The position numbers were made by a program, and so were the translations under genes. A stretch of 64,000 nt of DNA from Henricia sp. BOLD:AAB3569 (Eukaryota; Echinodermata; Asteroidea; Spinulosida; Echinasteridae): assembly GCA_037783545.1 (NCBI GenBank), contig JBBELK010001537.1:1-64000 (forward strand). The letters are read 5' to 3'. Each line of letters starts with the position of its first letter. Position 1 is the stretch's first letter. Of this stretch, positions 61,322 to 64,000 are shown piece after piece. The notes beneath the pieces are model-generated. The model was given only the letters and a program-made list of their open reading frames with translations, was not told where the DNA came from and searched no databases.

Positions 61322-62346
61322 GGGACAGAGAGTTGTTGTAGCAGGAAAAATTAGAAGTTTGTCTGCCAATTCCTTCAGTTCCAAAATAGCGACCGTTTCA
61401 GACGCAATGTTTCACGAAAGCGGCGTCTGTTTGTGCGAAAACTGTGCCGGCAGGGAGTTTTTGCTAGATTCGACGATAACTCTGTCGGTTTAAACGGGAA
61501 ATTGCTGAAATTTGCACAACACGTTTGGGACAGAGAGTTGTTGTAGCAGGAAAAATTAGAAGTTTGTATGCAAATTCCTTCAGTTCCAAAATAGCGACCG
61601 TTTCAGACGCAATGTTTCACGAAAGCGGCGTCTGCTTGTGCGAAAACTGTGCCGGCAGGGAGTTTTTGCTAGATTCGACGATAACTCGGTCGGTTTAAAC
61701 GGGAAATTGCTGAAATTTGCACAACACGTTTGGGACAGAGAGTTGTTGTAGCAGGAAAAATTAGAAATTTGTCTGCAAATTCCTTCAGTTCCAAAATAGC
61801 GACCGTTTCAGACGCAATGTTTCACGAAAGCGGCGTCTGCTTGTGCGGAAACTGTGCCGGCAGGGAGTTTTTGCTAGATTCGACGATAACTCGGTCGGTT
61901 TAAACGGGAAATTGCTGAAATTTGCACAACACGTTTGGGACAGAGAGTTGTTGTAGCAGGAAAAATTAAAAGTTTGTCTGCAAATTCCTTCAGTTCCAAA
62001 ATAGCGACCGTTTCAGACGCAATGTTTCACGAAAGCGGCGTCTGTTTGTGCGAAAACTGTGCCGGCAGTGAGTTTTTGCTAGATTCGACGATAACTCTGT
62101 CGGTTTAAACGGGAAATTGCTCAAATTTGCACAACACGTTTGGGACAGAGAGTTGTTGTAGCAGGAAAAATTAGAAGTTTGTCTGCCATTTCCTTCAGTT
62201 CCAAAATAGCGACCGTTTCAGACGCAATGTTTCACGAAAGCGGCGTCTGTTTGTGCGAAAACTGTGCCGGCAGTGAGTTTTTGCTAGATTCGACGATAAC
62301 TCGGTCGGTTTAAACGGGAAATTGCTGAAATTTGCACAACACGTTT
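61322..62346. repeat. 5-monomer unit, copy 1, 1025 bp: F-Ra-E-W-M
   Basis: E has 'ttagaaattt' (61764) and W has 'attgctcaaat' (62122). Both recur exactly 1025 bp later. The M copy has 'ctcgg' in the first unit and 'ctctg' in the second. Confidence 0.9.
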
Positions 62347-63371
62347 GGGACAGAGAGTTGTTGTAGCAGGAAAAATTAGAAGTTTGTCTGCCAATTCCTT
62401 CAGTTCCAAAATAGCGACCGTTTCAGACGCAATGTTTCACGAAAGCGGCGTCTGTTTGTGCGAAAACTGTGCCGGCAGGGAGTTTTTGCTAGATTCGACG
62501 ATAACTCTGTCGGTTTAAACGGGAAATTGCTGAAATTTGCACAACACGTTTGGGACAGAGAGTTGTTGTAGCAGGAAAAATTAGAAGTTTGTATGCAAAT
62601 TCCTTCAGTTCCAAAATAGCGACCGTTTCAGACGCAATGTTTCACGAAAGCGGCGTCTGCTTGTGCGAAAACTGTGCCGGCAGGGAGTTTTTGCTAGATT
62701 CGACGATAACTCGGTCGGTTTAAACGGGAAATTGCTGAAATTTGCACAACACGTTTGGGACAGAGAGTTGTTGTAGCAGGAAAAATTAGAAATTTGTCTG
62801 CAAATTCCTTCAGTTCCAAAATAGCGACCGTTTCAGACGCAATGTTTCACGAAAGCGGCGTCTGCTTGTGCGGAAACTGTGCCGGCAGGGAGTTTTTGCT
62901 AGATTCGACGATAACTCGGTCGGTTTAAACGGGAAATTGCTGAAATTTGCACAACACGTTTGGGACAGAGAGTTGTTGTAGCAGGAAAAATTAAAAGTTT
63001 GTCTGCAAATTCCTTCAGTTCCAAAATAGCGACCGTTTCAGACGCAATGTTTCACGAAAGCGGCGTCTGTTTGTGCGAAAACTGTGCCGGCAGTGAGTTT
63101 TTGCTAGATTCGACGATAACTCTGTCGGTTTAAACGGGAAATTGCTCAAATTTGCACAACACGTTTGGGACAGAGAGTTGTTGTAGCAGGAAAAATTAGA
63201 AGTTTGTCTGCCATTTCCTTCAGTTCCAAAATAGCGACCGTTTCAGACGCAATGTTTCACGAAAGCGGCGTCTGTTTGTGCGAAAACTGTGCCGGCAGTG
63301 AGTTTTTGCTAGATTCGACGATAACTCTGTCGGTTTAAACGGGAAATTGCTGAAATTTGCACAACACGTTT
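62347..63371. repeat. 5-monomer unit, copy 2, 1025 bp: F-Ra-E-W-Mc
   Basis: Direct tandem copy of the preceding five monomers, with the same private markers at 62789 and 63147. Only the last monomer differs at the 161-163 site. Confidence 0.9.
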
Positions 63372-64000
63372 GGGACAGAGAGTTGTTGTAGCAGGAAAAA
63401 TTAGAAGTTTGTCTGCCAATTCCTTCAGTTCCAAAATAGCGACCGTTTCAGACGCAATGTTTCACGAAAGCGGCGTCTGTTTGTGCGAAAACTGTGCCGG
63501 CAGTGAGTTTTTGCTAGATTCGACGATAACTCTGTCGGTTTAAACGGGAAATTGCTCAAATTTGCACAACACGTTTGGGACAGAGAGTTGTTGTAGCAGG
63601 AAAAATTAGAAGTTTGTCTGCCATTTCCTTCAGTTCCAAAATAGCGACCGTTTCAGACGCAATGTTTCACGAAAGCGGCGTCTGTTTGTGCGAAAACTGT
63701 GCCGGCAGTGAGTTTTTGCTAGATTCGACGATAACTCTGTCGGTTTAAACGGGAAATTGCTGAAATTTGCACAACACGTTTGGGACAGAGAGTTGTTGTA
63801 GCAGGAAAAATTAGAAGTTTGTCTGCCAATTCCTTCAGTTCCAAAATAGCGACCGTTTCAGACGCAATGTTTCATGAAAGCGGCGTCTGCTTGTGCGAAA
63901 ACTGTGCCGGCAGGGAGTTTTTGCTAGATTCGACGATAACTCGGTCGGTTTAAACGGGAAATTGCTGAAATTTGCACAACACGTTTGGGACAGAGAGTTG
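63372..64000. repeat. Q-Mc-H and the first 14 bases of the next monomer
   Basis: Q at 63372 carries 'attgctcaaat' (63557), the W marker, 410 bp after the last one, so it looks like a hybrid of Q and W. Mc and H follow. The window ends at the start of a new monomer (63987), so the array goes on. Confidence 0.83.

Larger units (their letters stand above)
1..64000. repeat. 205-bp satellite DNA array, head to tail, filling the window
   Basis: The same 205-bp unit recurs without a break from the first to the last base, about 310 copies, all in one orientation. Anchors such as 'gggacagagag', 'ccttcagttcc' and 'gctagattcgacgat' return every 205 bp in the clean part, for example at 6370, 6575, 6780 and 6985. 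Length classes of 198, 204, 206 and 286 bp also occur. Base composition of the typical monomer, counted by hand, is A 56, C 38, G 52, T 59, so the written strand has a G over C excess. No unique sequence or mobile element interrupts the array. It starts and ends inside a monomer, so it continues on both sides unless base 1 is a contig end. Satellites of this size and purity are typical of eukaryotic centromeric, pericentromeric or subtelomeric heterochromatin. The family is not one I recognise. Confidence 0.98.

Noticed and set aside
1-64000. CRISPR array
   Set aside because: There is no alternation of a short constant repeat with unique spacers. The whole 205-bp unit is repeated, and no cas gene is present.
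1-64000. Tandem rRNA, tRNA, 5S or snRNA gene cluster
   Set aside because: No part of the monomer resembles a known RNA gene. The partial likeness of 'agattcgacgat' to a Pol III B box fails at a fixed base and no matching A box was found.
1-64000. Transposon, LTR or helitron tandem array
   Set aside because: No terminal inverted repeats, target-site duplications, polypurine tract or coding remnants are seen, and the period is far shorter than an LTR element.
1-64000. Telomeric repeat or known named satellite such as human alpha satellite (171 bp)
   Set aside because: The unit is 205 bp and does not resemble alpha satellite or any telomere hexamer or heptamer. I do not recognise it as a named family.
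6370-64000. Five-T run 'gagtttttgc' as a Pol III terminator in each monomer
   Set aside because: No promoter elements accompany it, and a T run is expected by chance in AT-rich DNA.

Overview
The whole 64 kb window is one uninterrupted, head-to-tail satellite DNA array. I see no gene, RNA gene, transposon, CRISPR array or unique sequence. The basic unit is 205 bp (about 44% GC), repeated roughly 310 times, always in the same orientation, and the array runs off both ends. This is eukaryotic satellite DNA of the centromeric or pericentromeric kind. I do not recognise the family and cannot name the species. CpG is not depleted (13 CpG per 205-bp monomer, about 1.35 times expectation), which suggests a genome without heavy germline CpG methylation, or a young array.

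Monomer numbering: position 1 is the first g of the 'gggacagag' that follows 'cacgttt'. Position 205 is the last t of that 'cacgttt'. Monomer classes, named here relative to base form Q (example 8208-8412): Mc = a48t; Ma = a48t + c161a; K = a29c, c46a, c121t, t133g; Rc = c42a, c46a, t109c, a117c, t133g, t162g; Ra = Rc without a117c; RM = c42a, c46a only; Sc = c46a, c121t, t133g; St = Sc + c130t; N = c46a and one A lost at 171-173 (204 bp); H = c94t, t109c, t133g, t162g; Hk = H-like but c121t and t162 kept; X = c46a, t133g; D = a67t, 7-bp deletion around 101-108, g129t (198 bp); P = c159t, sometimes one extra A (206 bp); G = c92g, t162g; F = t133g; Fi = F with an 81-bp internal duplication (286 bp); E = c46a, t109c, a117g, t133g, t162g; W = g33a, c46a; V = c46a, a81g; Y = c52a; Z = Y plus further changes (206 bp).

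Layout: 1-6369 is the same satellite but full of single-base indels, probably low-quality consensus. 6370-15517 holds two copies of a long higher-order repeat (HOR; 4981 and 4167 bp). 16338-21641 holds two almost identical 2652-bp copies of a 13-monomer block. 21642-27994 is a domain without D or P monomers. 27995-31069 is dominated by Ra, E, W and F monomers. 31070-49872 carries repeated versions of an 11-12 monomer order, Ma-K-Rc-S-Mc-K-N-H-X-D-P-Q, mixed with G-F-D blocks. 49873-58262 holds 2.66-kb and 2.05-kb block duplications. 58263-64000 holds small 2-, 3- and 5-monomer tandem expansions.

The pattern fits repeated unequal exchange and segmental duplication. Three observations stand out. 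The monomers follow a recoverable multi-monomer order. Nearly every monomer has a 17-bp motif that differs from the mammalian CENP-B box core at one base, and class N destroys its spacing. A 7-bp inverted repeat loses one whole arm in the 198-bp class D. Function was not testable here: every statement about centromere role is inference.
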